Assembly (NCBI RefSeq): GCF_964355755.1
Contig: NC_092671.1
Span: forward strand, 33,189,304-33,253,303
From: Antedon mediterranea
Taxonomy: Eukaryota > Echinodermata > Crinoidea > Comatulida > Antedonidae
Length of the DNA stretch: 64,000 nucleotides
Direction of reading: 5' to 3'
The notes under the pieces: model-generated
Told to the model about the DNA's origin: nothing
Database searches by the model: none
Seen by the model: the letters and a program-made list of their open reading frames with translations, nothing else
Shown here: positions 23,640 through 36,327 of the stretch, in pieces
Position numbering within the stretch: position 1 is the first letter of the stretch
Layout: each line of letters starts with the position of its first letter
Program-made: the position numbers and the translations under genes

Positions 23640-24690
23640 TCTGTCACTGCTCAGAGACAATATATTTTTATGTGATTAATTGTCTAAGTTATAATCCCGT
23701 AAATAACTCAATAAATACATAGGACCTGAATAGAAAAAAATATATATTTTGTAAATTTGTTTATAGACAATTTACGGAACCAACTCTTACTAGTAATATA
23801 TTAATAAATCTGTCACTGTATGGCAATTACCAGTCAACGACTTCTATATAATATAATTCAGCAAGTGACAGAGTATTATCAAACAATTTGATCGATCCTT
23901 TGATCCAATCCTTAATCTGATATTTAGTGGTGAATTCAATTTTATTAATCTAATGCCCTAAATATGATAGTCAGTAAGTCCGGCATAGAAACATTGCGGC
24001 ATTGATATTTTATTGTCTTACTGTGCTATTATCTCAGCATTTTTACTTTTTTTACGTTCGACTGTAGAAATCTTTCCACATAATCTACAATTGTATTACT
24101 TTGGCACACCAAACTGCGTAGTGTTTTAATGCTTAGTAACGCTAAATAATATTGTGTGTTTTTTGTTTGTTTCTGTAAATATTTTACTCGTTTTAGCCTT
24201 GCTTGTTTTTACTAGTTTTCTAATTGTAGTTATAATTATTCCATGTTTGTATCTCTTGTATGCATTTTAGACTTTTGACTTTGTATGATTTTAATTGATG
24301 AATGAGTAAATAAATATACCTTAAATGTTGCCCGTTATGTAAAAAACCTGTAGATGAAAATTATGTATTGAAAGGTAATAATTCTGCACTAAAATTTCAT
24401 GCACTTCAATGGCATGTTTTGATGTTTAAAACCCGGTATATGTCGAGGTCTGCACACAATTGACTTTTGGAAACATTAGGTTGAGTAAGGTACTTTAGGC
24501 CTAATTATATCTTGATTCTAGTGCTCTGTTTTAGAGAGATTTTGGCCCATTGTTATAGTAGGATAGTGGATTTTAAGAGTCAGGCTACACCTGTACCGTA
24601 GTAATTTATTATTACTAGAGGGTGAGCTCGCTTCGCTCGCTCCCCCTCTAGGAAGTGTAGATGATGGTTCTCGGAATGATAATGACTCGG
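23640..24690. other. Intergenic; possible LINE tail near 24160-24320
   Basis: Mostly plain AT-rich DNA. The segment ending GATGAATGAGTAAATAAATA near 24295-24320 resembles the 3' untranslated end of a + strand LINE, but no coding sequence precedes it. A GC-rich near-palindrome lies at about 24617-24653 (TAGAGGGTGAGC...GCTCCCCCTCTAG). Confidence 0.35.
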
Positions 24691-24696
24691 GACGCA

Positions 24697-25570
24697 AAAA
24701 GTTTTAGAAGGACATTCTGGCCTGGACAATTTCGGTTGGTTACCATTATTTAAATGCTTTTGATATTCGTAAAACTAAACGTACTCACTAACCTAAGTGT
24801 CTTAGATGATTAATAGCGTTTTAGGCGTATAGTGTTTATTGTAGATATGCTTGGTAAATTGTAAAACAGTCCGAAGAAATCTACTAAAAATAGTATAATT
24901 GTGTTGTAAATATAATGCAATATTGTGTGTATAAATGTGGATGGGCGTTTATTAGATGTATTTAGGGTGGGGAGGGGGGGGGGGGTTGAGTAGCGAGATA
25001 ATTATTTTAATTTATGTTTTATTCTGGAGGTGTTCCGGGCGTTTATTCAAATAAATACCATCCTAATTGGTATAATTAATACATTATTCCGCGACACAGT
25101 GGCCTAAGAAGGAAGACATTTAGACGGCTTGCAACATGGGGAGAAGTATCCCAGGGTCCTGATGAAACACAGATAGCGCACAGTATACATAAAGACCTGG
25201 CAGCTTATTCAACAACTCGGCTATCGGGGTTTCATTCGATTTCAAAACAAAAGCTCTTATCATCAATTCTCTCGATGTAATGTAATTTTATATAATTATT
25301 TCCCACAATTTACTCCTATGTTTTGTGAATGTATTTAATTTGATCTTTATGTACTACTATACCTTCACACGCGCGGTCCGAAAATAAACAAAAAAAACAA
25401 AATGGCTATCGCCACCAAGCACCAACGGCCAACTTAGTTGAAACAGGTAGTTGTTTTACAACTCCCTGGTTGAAACCAACACGTTCCGTGAACCCGGAAA
25501 TTACTTCTACCGACCGAAGTTTTTGCATTGTGCTCGCCTATGTCAGAATTAACCATAATTTATATATAGA
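24697..25570 (+). repeat. Dispersed repeat family, copy A (about 0.87 kb)
   Basis: Long blocks match copy B at 54355-57460 in the same order: 'TTGGTTACCATT', 'CAGTCCGAAGAAATCTACTA', 'AATATTGTGTG...ATAAATGTGGATGGGCG', 'GACGGCTTGCAAC', 'CAACAACTCGGCTATCGG', 'TACCTTCACACGCGCGGTCC' and 'GTGAACCCGGAAATTACT'. Copy A contains a long poly-G tract (about 24967-24985). No convincing coding frame or terminal repeats are seen. It may be a non-autonomous transposon. Confidence 0.7.
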
Positions 25571-25696
25571 TTCCATTGTGTCAAATTCAATAGTTTTGAA
25601 TAGGTCTTGGTTGATTTCTCTTATCATAGGCTAAAGAGGTTACACAGATAGAATCGTTCCAGATACTTGAGTATGAAATACAACTATAGTATGTAT

Positions 25697-25901
25697 CAGT
25701 GGCGTAACGCAGAGGCCTGAGGCCCCTGGTTTAGGAACTATAAGTGGTCCTCCAACGCTGGAAACCTTGGGTGTTTTTAGCCTTTTTCGACATATTTTAA
25801 TGTCTGTTTTTTTTTTCTCCTCTGGGCACTGCTTTTAGGGGCGCCTTGAGCTCCGGGCCCCTGGGTTTAGCCAGTGAGCGCTCGTAGCCGTTACGCCACT
25901 G
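25697..25901. mobile_element. hAT-type MITE with exact 8-bp target duplication
   Basis: The element is about 205 bp and has perfect 13-bp terminal inverted repeats, CAGTGGCGTAACG on the left and CGTTACGCCACTG on the right. It is flanked on each side by GTATGTAT (25689-25696 and 25902-25909). An 8-bp target duplication with CAGTGG-type ends is diagnostic of hAT-superfamily non-autonomous elements. There is no coding capacity. Confidence 0.85.
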
Positions 25902-25909
25902 GTATGTAT

Positions 25910-28900
25910 ACGTACACGTAAATTCAATCTAAGTTAAAAAATATCATTTTTTTTAAATCTGTAGAAAGTTCTCATTTAACAACAAACTAATTAAACTAAT
26001 ATTAATTACGTCACAAATCTTTAAGTATGCCAGTTTGAGTAAATTTTATCGGGTAGACGTATTAAAATCCTTGAATATGTAACACAGAGGTTGACGTTTG
26101 TAAATTAGACAAAAGGAGCCATTGTGCTCTAAGAATCAAAAGTGTTATTTTATTTTATTATTTATTATCTTATTTGTCTGCAAAATTAATCTGTTTATAC
26201 GAAACCCATTATTCAATTACCTACTTAATTAATCTTAATGACTTTGTGTGAATCCGAAAGGATAATAATAGAGACACATTGAATAGGTCAACAGTTTTGT
26301 GTCATTTGACTATTATAAAAAATGCGTACGTTTGTGGAATATTTCTTAATTTAAGGAATATGACGTTAAGATGGACAAGCTCTGTAATTAAATCACATAT
26401 TTGATTTGTAAATTGTTTTGGATTTCTGCTTTCTTGAATAGCTTAGGCATTGGCCTAACCTCCCGTTAAAAATGTTCTATTTTCATCTGTTTACCTCATA
26501 AAATTAGTTTTACCATTGCACTCATAAACATTCATTATTTGTATATTAAATGATTCTAGTTGAGTGACTGGCCTGACAAACGGTCAAAACCGCTGTTTCG
26601 TTTATCTGCCAGAGGCATCGTTCATAACCTTTTATAACACACCTAACTATTCAGAAATGAGCAAAAAGATGAACGTTCGTTAGTACCGTTAAATATCACC
26701 ATTGAATATGACATTTTCGTTCAGGAGAACTATTGCACTCATTACGGCACGTGTAATACGTAATTAACCCGTAAAATGGCAACGATACACTCCGGTGTGT
26801 TATAAATCTTAACAATAATGAATGATTGATACGAACGTGCTTATATTATTTTGATTCTGCAACATTTTAACCGAGGCATAGCAATGGTGTATTCTGTGCT
26901 CTATTTATTAAGTTTCATAAACGAGATAATTTTTCATTCCCTTTAGATCTGGCACAGTTTATTTTAATAGCATCCACTACACCGTGTAGGAGGGTTGAGT
27001 GATGCTCAAAGCATTTTGTATATTGTATATTTTCGATTAATATTCTTCTTCCTGAAGTGCTTCATTTTATTTTGATGGTTCCCACTTTTTTGTATTGCAT
27101 TCCTCCACACTTACCTACTGCGCTCCGGCTCCGACTCCAGTTCAGGTTCGCGTCTATTGCACGTACAATTTTATTATCAACTTTTCGTTTTCACGAATAA
27201 ATGTATGTTTCCACAACCAATCAGTGATCACCTAAACGATTTGTTACTGCTCATGTAGACCCCTTTGAGCAAATATTTTTGTACACCTTTTCCTTCCATA
27301 CATACTTCTACGCAAACCTCTTCTCATCGACTAATCCATAAAGCCTAATAACAAATATTCTAATGCATCTGTGCAACTCACCAGAGACCCATAACACGTT
27401 ATGCACCTTAAAACCTGAATGTAATGTTTACTAGAAAACTGCATAAACTAGAAATAAATCCAGCGTTAGATTACTCCTGATATGAAATCAATTCGAGTCT
27501 ATCTTAAATGCTTTTTATGTAGCGAATTATTACATTTTTTCGACCATTCACATACATGTGCTTTTATTGATTTAAACTTTAAATCCAACTATCGTCGTAG
27601 CATCTGTAAATCTATCAGGATCGTCCATTCCCTCGGCTTAAAATCATGCTTACTCAGAAAATACTTTGATAGCATGTCCTAGCTTCTTAGCCTTAGTTCG
27701 TTCCAATTTTCTTCTTCCCATCTTACGATACATTATAAATAATGGTTATCATAAGTCTGGCGCATGGATGCCTTACATTTTCAAATAATATAAGTATGTA
27801 TATCCCTAATCCTGCCTTCTCACATTGTTCTATTGCTTCTGTAGGCAATTAGGCCTGTATTATGATATTAATTCTAATTTAATGCCCAAGTATAGTCAGG
27901 TAGGCTTTCTATATCGATGGATCTGTGTATGTATGTACTTATATGAGCATGTCATAACGTGTTACACTTCAGATCACGGAACGGCGGCATACGTTTTGTT
28001 CTTTATCGATAATCGTCTAGTCTATGAAACCCTTTTACATTTTTCTCACGTGACACACCGAGCTTCAGAAATTGTTTTCTATTTAAATAACATTATTATT
28101 GTTTAATAAAGAGTACTGTTATTTATTCCCTTGTAGATTTTGTCAAGTTTCATCTATGTGGTAATCTGTTGCGAGAAAATTAAGTATTTTCCAAATTAGA
28201 ATTTCTTCTAATTAGACATTTTCTGTAGTCCCAGTGGAATGCTAAGATAATGCAATCTTTGATTACATTTTCCTCACTAAAGAATGAACTAAAATCTATC
28301 TTTAGAGAATTTAGGTTTAGTATATGTGCAAATTATATTTCGCCAATAAATGATGCCAATACAAAATAATACTATGTTAGGTTTTCTCTTAAAAAAGGAT
28401 ACGATCTTTTCAAATGCAAGAAACATTTAGATGAAATACTTTTCGTTAGTTAAGCCCAATGGACTTGTACATTGGAAAATTATTTAAATGGCAATGTTGT
28501 TGGTACATTTTGGTAATACTTTTTTCATCGTAGTGTGTTAAAGACATTGAGATATGCATGATTACTACACCACATCAATAATATTCATGTTTCTGTAATA
28601 ACAATGTAAATTTATTGTAGAACGATTTGATTGATCACTGAAACGACAGAAGAATATAAATTGACAAATTAGAGAATCACCTGGACAGCAATATTTTACG
28701 TTATCACGTACTACTCATTACAGCCCCAGTGACGCTCGCAACATGTATTGTTTTGCGGTATCTGTGATCGTTTTGTTAGAATATTTATAGCTAATTTTGA
28801 GATATGTTGTAATTCTATCATTGGTAATGTACTTCTTCTAAGTTATTGAGTTTGGGGAAATTGTCCGTGACTCCGGTCTAGTTATATCAGTGTGTTCTAC

Positions 28901-29300
28901 CATGAACGACTTTATGCGAAGACGATTCAGAATGTTCCGAAGGGGTGTCATTATTTTCAAGAGTGGTAGAATGAGCAATGTTGTGGCCAAGCATGGTGAA
29001 TATGAATTTTGAATTATGATGTGTGTGGTATCTTTACTTCAAACACAAACAACAATAGTAAAACTATTAAGTAAACTTGTTTATTTGTTTGTTTTTATTT
29101 TTAAAATGTAGAAATTACAACAAAACAAAATAAATACAGGACGAGCCAGTTAATCCTACTACTATGTTATCTTTAATTATATTTGTTAATGTTTTGAATG
29201 AAATAATTCTGTCTTGTTTAACAAGAAAGAGTGACATTCTAAATGTATTAATATCTATGTTTTTCAAAGATTAAATATAATATTTCATTTGTGTTATTCA
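25910..29300. other. Intergenic upstream of the receptor gene
   Basis: AT-rich sequence without supported genes. Frames at 27482-27682 and 27825-28106 match no family. This interval should contain the receptor promoter and any upstream untranslated exon, but I see no unambiguous TATA or CpG-type promoter. Confidence 0.4.
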
Positions 29301-29309
29301 ATTTTACAG

Positions 29310-29537
29310 GGGTCGACATGATACGTGATTTATCTGAAGATGTAATTGTAGTTTTACTGTGACATCTGGGCATTGCCCTTTATATTTGAAAAAACATCAC
29401 GATCGAAAGAACGTTCTGCTGACTGAATACAATACCGCAACATACTTCGCGAAATCACTGCAATAGTTGTATAAAACGTGCGAATGGTTGTGTAAGTAGG
29501 TCTGTGTAAAAAAGCAAGAAGCACACCAAACGTCGAG
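29310..29537 (+). promoter_or_regulatory. Receptor 5' leader with an upstream short ORF
   Basis: A pyrimidine-rich tract ending in TTTTACAG (AG at 29308-29309) looks like a splice acceptor, so the coding exon may begin near 29310 with an untranslated leader. In the leader a 14-codon upstream frame (29318-29362, MIRDLSEDVIVVLL, then TGA) precedes the receptor ATG. An in-frame stop at 29493 separates the leader from the receptor frame. The upstream frame could lower translation of the receptor. Its use is inferred. Confidence 0.4.
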
Positions 29538-30495
29538 ATGGTAGGTACAACGCAGGCAATGCTTACAACGCCATTTTTTGCGGAAAATAGCACAGAAATC
29601 ACTCCCGTCATATGGAATGAAAAATTGGCACGAATCGAAATAGCGATGATGAGTGTCATATTTGTTCTAACAATAGTAGGCAATTCTACAGTTATACTTG
29701 CGCTTTGGCAGTTTCGACGAAACTTCACGCGAATGCATTATTTTATTGTGCACTTGTGTTTGGCCGATTTACTCGTTGCATTTTTCAACATCTTACCGCA
29801 GATTATAATGGACGTTACCGTGTCTTTTAATGCACCCGATGTAGTCTGTCGTTTCGTTATGTTTGGACAAGTGTTTCCCTTGTTCTTGTCGACGTATATG
29901 CTAGTTATGATGTCGATGGATCGCTATCTTGCCATATGTCATCCAATGGCTGCACTGCGTGGAAACAACGAGCGTAGGTCACGTCGTATGGTCATGTTGG
30001 CCTGGACAATTTCGTTTGTATTTGCTTTACCACAATTTTTTCTATTCCATTTACAAGTGAACGGAGAGAAAACAATTTGTAAAGACAACTTTAAAAGTGA
30101 TAAAGGATCACTGGTTTATGTGATTTTTGTGTTTTTTTTCATTTATTTAATTCCAGTAATTATTCTAATTTGTTGTTACGTCTGCATTTCTGTTACCATC
30201 TGGAGGAACGTTATTGGTTTGAAAGAAATGAAGGAAAAAGATTTCGATGATGGTGGAGAAAAGCAAGAACATAGAAAACCTTTCATTGGAAAAACAAAAC
30301 AGACTAGCCTTGACATTGGTTCTGTTCGTCTGGAGAACAGCAGACGACATAATGCCGGAAGATTGATTTCACGCGCCAAAACTAAAACCGTAAAAATGGC
30401 CGTTGTGATTGTGGCATTATACATTATTTGCTGGTCTCCCCAATTCGTATGCCAACTTTGGTTATCTTTAGATCCAGAAAATGCACCGATTAATA
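29538..30495 (+). CDS. Receptor coding exon 1 (TM1-TM6)
   Basis: Ends one base into codon 320 at a consensus donor A|GTAAGT (intron starts at 30496). If the intron were retained, translation would stop after three more residues (S-K-F). Confidence 0.9.
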
Positions 30496-33400
30496 GTAAG
30501 TTCTAATTTTTAAAATTGCAGTTTACATTAACTTGGTATCTTTGCCAATCTCAAGTCAAAACGCCCTCTATAGACGGAAAACTTATCTATAAATAAAAGA
30601 AACCTGAAAAGGTAGGGAGGTAGCAATGTCATTGTCCTTCATGTCTATGTACATAGTTTGCCTTCACGTGTTTCATTTTTACCTTTTTATTTTTCAAACT
30701 ATCCCTGAAAAGGATAATATTTAAAAGCAATTTAATATCAAGAAGCCTGTCGCTCTGTTGTGTTATGAGTTGGATACACATCATCGAACACTTCAATTTA
30801 TATTTGCCTGCTGAATATCTTTTAACAAGAATGGTGTGTAGGGCTACGTGTAGATATATTCATAAATATCATAAATTGTAATATGTTCTTGCTCAGACAA
30901 TTATCTTCCGAAACTGTTATCTTCATGTTCATGTTAAAAAATAATAATAGATTATGACAGAAAATAGACATAACATCAGCCCAGAGAATAGTGAAATTAC
31001 AATTAATTGTAATTTCACTCTTCCGTGATCAGCCTTTTTATTATGTAAATACTCTTCCAATTTATATAGCTTATGAATACGGTAGTGCTTTGTAAGTAAA
31101 TAATATTTTACTTGTACATGTTCGCGGCACGTTTATATCCACGGGCAACCATCAGTCATGTTCAATCAATTAGAGGAATACCGTTGGGCTCTACTTAAAA
31201 ATGTTCAGTGATAACATATATATTTCAATTATAATAATATATCAATAATCTACATAACATGTAAATATAGGAATACATGTTTTCATTATATGTCATCTTA
31301 GAGGCAATACATTGTTAAGATATGATTCATTAAATAACAGGGTATAGTTTTTCATTTTAATATTTAAATTCCCTGCGGAGTTTCATTCTGTAAAGAAGAG
31401 ACTACTTTGGATAGAGTTTCCTGTTTAGAAAGAAACTTAGTTATAATTTCATTCTCGTCATAATGCCATCATCATAATCATCATTATTCACATCATGATC
31501 CCATCATCAACGTCCTCCTTACCATAGTTTCATCACCAACATCCTCTTTACAATGGTTTCATCACTAACATCCTTCCTACCTTGATACCATCACCAACAT
31601 CCTCTTTACCATGGTTTCATCATTAACATCCTTCTTACCATGATACTATCATCAGCATCCTCCTTACCATGATTCCATCATTAACATCCTTCTTACCACG
31701 ATACCATCACTAACATTCTCCTTACCATGGTGTCATCATTAACATACTTCTTACCATGATACCATCCCCAACATCCTCCTTACCATTGTTTTATCATTAA
31801 CATCCTTCTTACCATAATACCGTCATCAACATACTCCTTACCAAGGTTTCGTCATTAACATCCTTTTTACCAAGATACCATCACCCCCATCCTCCTTACT
31901 ATGGTGTCATCATTAACATACTTCTTACCATGATACCATCCCCAACATCCTCCTTACCATTGTTTCATCATTAACATCCTTCTTACCATGATACCGTCAT
32001 CAACATACTCCTTACCATGGTCTAATTATTAACATCCTTCTTACCATGATACCATCACCAACATCCTCGATACCATCACCAACATCCTCTTTACCATGGT
32101 TTCATCATTTTAACATCCTTCTTACCACGATACGATCATCCATATCCTCCTTATCATGATCCCATCATCAACATCCTCCTTACCATGGTTTCGTCATTAA
32201 CATCCTCCTTATCATAATTTTATCATCCTCATCCTCCTTATCATGATTTTATCATCCTTATCATGATTAAATAATTAGCACCTTCCTTATCATGTCCTCT
32301 TCATTAACGTCCTCCTTATTATAGTCTCATCATCAACGTCCCCTTACAATCATTAACGTCCTCTTTATCATCAACTCATCGATAACGTCCTAACGTCATC
32401 ATGATCTCATCATCAACATCATATTCATCATAATCTTAGCTTCAGCATCATCATCGTCATGCTTATATTCTCATTTATCATTATCTTCATCATCAACATT
32501 CATCATCCTCATGATTCCCATCCATCATTACCCTTATCATGAACTTTCATCATCATTATCAACATTCGTATCATCATCTTACTGTATCTCATTACTTTTT
32601 CCTATCATAAATTTCTTATCTTCATCAACGTCATATCAACGTCCTCATCAACATCTTTATCATCAACATCGTCTGTTTGAAACCACACTAAAGCTCTGTC
32701 TACACTATCAAACTAGTCACACGTTTTCGTCGCATAAAGTTTGATAGTGTAGACAGAACTTAAAACATAACACATGTGAAGTTTGATAGTGTAGACAGAA
32801 CTTAAAACATAAAACATGTGAAGTTTGATAGTGTAGACAGAACTTAAAACATAAAACATGTGAAGTTTGATAGTGTAGACAGAACTTTAAACATAAAACA
32901 TGTGAAGTTTGATACTAGACAGAACTTAAAACATAAAACATGTGAAGTTTGATAGTGTAGACAGAACTTAAAACATAAAACATGTGAAGTTTGATAGTGT
33001 AGACAGAACTTAAAACAGAAAACATGTGAAGTTTGATAGTGTAACAGAACTTTAAACATAAAACATGTGAAGTTTGATAGTGTAGACAGAACTTAAAACA
33101 TAAAACATGTGAAGTTTGATAGTGTAGACAGAACTTAAAACATAAAACATGTGAAGTTTGATAGTGTAGACAGAACTTAAAACATAAAACATGTGAAGTT
33201 TGATAGTGTAGACAGAACTTAAAACATAAAACATGTGAAGTTTGATAGTGTAGAAAGAACTTAAAACAGAAAACATGTGAAGTTTGATAGTGTAGACAGA
33301 ACTTAAAACATAAAACATGTGAAGTTAAGTTAAACTTGTGATTTCAAGTTAAATCCTTCAAACTGTTACTAAAAAATTAGTCTCAATCCAAAGGTTACTA

Positions 33401-34214
33401 GGTCACCGGGTACGTCACAAATACTCTTTAAGTTTCGCTAACGACAAATACCGATACGTTACAATTACATATTTTGCAAAGTAGATAATTAATCTCCTGT
33501 TGTGTGGCATACCAAACACATGTGGAAGCAAATTGTGCCGATGAATCAATTCGACCAGGTTCTTAAACATCGAGGTTCAATAATATCATTTATTACATAT
33601 TAAGGAGTGTTCGTTCCGAAAAAGTAATAAGTAAAATAATAATCGCATTTGTAATGAGAACCAATTCTATAGGCCATAAATATGGAATAACAATTTAAAG
33701 ATCACTCTGACACTCAATTTCGGGGAAAAAATCAATATGGAATAATCTAACAAGGGTCACTAATGATGTACACTACTAACTGTGCTATTCCACCTGTGTC
33801 TTAACTAGGACCGGATGTAGCTCGCCCTCTATATCTTAGTAATGCAATCATGAACATTCGTGAATTTATTGCTTAATATTTTGGTGCGTGTATTTTTTTG
33901 TTTTTTCAGGCACATCGTTCGTTATAATCTTGCTGCTAGCCAGTCTAAACAGCTGTACAAACCCATGGGTATATCTGTCATTCAGTGGAAATGTCATATC
34001 GGATTTAAAGAAACGTATCTCTGTGTATTTCGGCTTGACCAATCAAAAGACAAACAAGCAAACGGACTACACTCATAGCAAGCGAAATCGGTTGATGACG
34101 CCTAGCACTACGTCACCACAAACGGTAAATTTATCGACAATACGCATAAACGCAAAGAAGTACGATCCATTGAATAAGGCGACGAACCACGTAGAATCAC
34201 ACACAGATGATTAG
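29538..34214 (+). CDS. Vasopressin/oxytocin-type neuropeptide GPCR
   Basis: Exons 29538-30495 and 33910-34214 join (A|GC, serine 320) into 420 residues. A class A (rhodopsin-like) receptor with seven membrane segments, expected at the cell surface to bind an oxytocin/vasopressin-type nonapeptide and signal through G proteins. Seen: N-glycosylation site NST at 17-19; GNS (N49) in TM1; LADL (D77) in TM2; ILPQ in TM2/loop 1; Cys104-Cys181 disulphide pair; DRY 128-130; long basic third intracellular loop (about 223-286); CWSP 298-301 in TM6; and NSCTNPWVY 333-341 in TM7, which is a signature of this family. The intron between TM6 and TM7 sits where vertebrate vasopressin/oxytocin receptor genes also have one. 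The ATG is the first after an in-frame stop. Alternatives such as CCAP/NPS-type receptors fit TM7 and loop 1 less well. Confidence 0.92.
31490..32690 (+). repeat. Imperfect minisatellite in the receptor intron
   Basis: Many copies of a roughly 29-bp unit, often alternating in pairs: CATCATTAACATCCTTCTTA followed by CCATGATAC, and CATCACCAACATCCTCCTTA followed by CCATGGTTT. Toward the right end the array degenerates into ATCATC/CATCAAC-rich sequence. It lies wholly inside the receptor intron. Confidence 0.85.
32737..33325 (+). repeat. 42-bp tandem array (about 14 copies)
   Basis: Unit: GTGAAGTTTGATAGTGTAGA followed by CAGAACTTAAAACATAAAACAT. Copies are nearly identical, with small indels near 32910 and 33045. 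Just left of it (32689-32713) is the inverted counterpart, TCTGTCTACACTATCAAAC, so the unit contains the terminus of the MITE family also seen at 3325-3469. Minus-strand open frames through it are array artefacts. Confidence 0.9.
33910..34214 (+). CDS. Receptor coding exon 2 (TM7 and C-tail)
   Basis: Follows a strong acceptor (T-rich tract then TTTTTTCAG at 33901-33909). It encodes TM7 (STSFVIILLLASLNSCTN and onward), helix 8 region with DLKKRISVYFGL, and a polar, threonine/lysine-rich tail of about 60 residues ending HTDD. No obvious C-terminal palmitoylation cysteine is seen after TM7. Confidence 0.9.
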
Positions 34215-36327
34215 GAATATTTTAAAATCAGAAACATCCATTCCCCATTGTTCCACTATATTTAATATCGACTAAAGGAATTCAGAGTGGTTCTTTTAAG
34301 GTGACTGACGTCGCAACTGTGAGCAAAGCACGCGTTATTTCAAGTGTCCACAAAGACAATTATAAGTTAATTAGGCCTAGGCGTAAGCCATTACAGTATA
34401 TTATCATCACAGTACTTTAATTACACTGACAGCCTTACGTGTGAACACACCTTTAGTTTTGTTAAGGATGTATTCAAACATTCTCAGCTTGTTCAGATAG
34501 GCCTACGCGAATGGTATTTGATACAGGATACGCTAAGTAAGAGTATGTGTGCTTCAGCAATGGTGATACTCCATAGATGTTATATCTTAAAACTTATAGT
34601 AATACGTGAAACCCTATTAATACATTAATTGGTTTATCTGAGAGTGTGTGCAATTAATGCATACATGTAGTAGTACTCCATAGGGTACTGTGAAGTTATT
34701 TTTTAAAATCATTTTTACCTTGATGACCTCAACAGATGCAGGGACTGGACTATTTGACTGAAAAAATGTACACAATTATTTGACGTGGTATTGGACTGAC
34801 TTGTGACGGACCTCAAGCTACGTGTTGTAATGCAATGTAAACGTGGTGCTAGAACTAACATGTGTTTTGTCCCGTTTACAATGTTTAGCTGCACTCGACA
34901 CACATGCAGATGTATGTTACAGTAATAGATAATATTGCGATTGACACGCCCGGTATTCATACGATACTCCGATTCATGGTTCTAACAATTCCTCAACATC
35001 ATGATAGTAGCTAAAATCGATTATAAACTATCCCTTATGTAAGAAAAAAATGTTTTCTTTTATAGAATTAGACTGAACGATTACGTTTGTTAATATAGCT
35101 ACGTAAACCGCAGCCGTTGCTCTAGAGTATGAACCAGGCTTATTTCGCACGACACGCGTGTACTGTACTTTGTGACGACACGGCTAACGCTTCATACTGT
35201 GTACCGTTTATATTGGGTCTCCCCAATTTCAGGTGTTGTATATAATATAGACCTACTGTGGTTTTTTTTAATACCACACAAGTAATGCAATGAATTGAAG
35301 ACGCATAATGTACCGTAATAACGTTTCGTAATAACTTGTTTGGAAATATAGTTCAAGCATTTGTAATAACCTTGGTACCAAATATAGACTAAAAATTGAA
35401 ATTTGATCTTTTAACGTTTAATGATAGGCCTATATTAAACGTTACAATATCCATTTGGGGGACAATACATCTTCTAACATCTAATTTGATAGGATGACGT
35501 CACGTACAATATGCAGACTTGCTACATGTCTATATTACCTAACTGTAAGTATAATTGTGGGTAACATTCTAGATAATAGTAATACAGTAACCTGAACATT
35601 TACGTTTGACCATTGGTCGCTCAACTCAAGGTTGGTAAGTTTGTCAAATAGAAAAATAAATTACGTTCAACGTTGATCATTCTGACAATGATGACACGTT
35701 ATGTATCATACTATAAACATGTAGAGACCTAATAAACCCATTTGAAATACCATAACCGTGTGTTTTTTATTCATTAAATTACCCTTCATTATTCAATTAT
35801 TACCGGTATGTTTTTTTCTCCTATCAGGTTAAGGCAGAAAGCATAAATATTTTCATGTGATTAATATTGGCATACATCAGAATAGGAGTCGCTCGCTATA
35901 AGCATGGAAATAGATAAAATACAACAGGTTTCGCCCAGCCAAATGTTTATAAGATGTTTAGCATAGTTAATGGCACGTCATTATTATTCAAATAAACGAT
36001 CAAATTATTAGATGAAATTAAATAGTTTAATGAAGAAAGAATAGTAACAAAAATAATTGCATACATTGTATTAAAAAAATAATACAAGTGACGCTTCGTT
36101 TTAGTGTTAATTGGAAAAGACAGTAAAGTGGAAAACCAATAAAAACACTAAGCTAGAATAAGAGTGAGAGCAATCAAAAGAAAACATTCTGACTTTGAAA
36201 TTAATATCATATACTTAGTTACACATTATTCAGTGATGTAATATGCATATGAACGGAAATCAGGTGTAGTTCATTTAGCAATAATGATCACCATGTTAAC
36301 TGACAATTGTATTTCTGACGTAACACG
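34215..36327. other. Receptor 3' flank and intergenic DNA
   Basis: No AATAAA lies close to the receptor stop. The first convincing one on the + strand is at 35731, which would imply a 3' UTR of about 1.5 kb. No other gene is seen. Confidence 0.4.

Noticed and set aside
29354-29728. 124-codon minus-strand frame over the receptor start
   Set aside because: It is antisense to a clearly conserved receptor exon and matches no family.
32844-33318. Minus-strand repeat frames (HYQTSHVLCF type) as a protein
   Set aside because: They are translations of the 42-bp satellite in the receptor intron.
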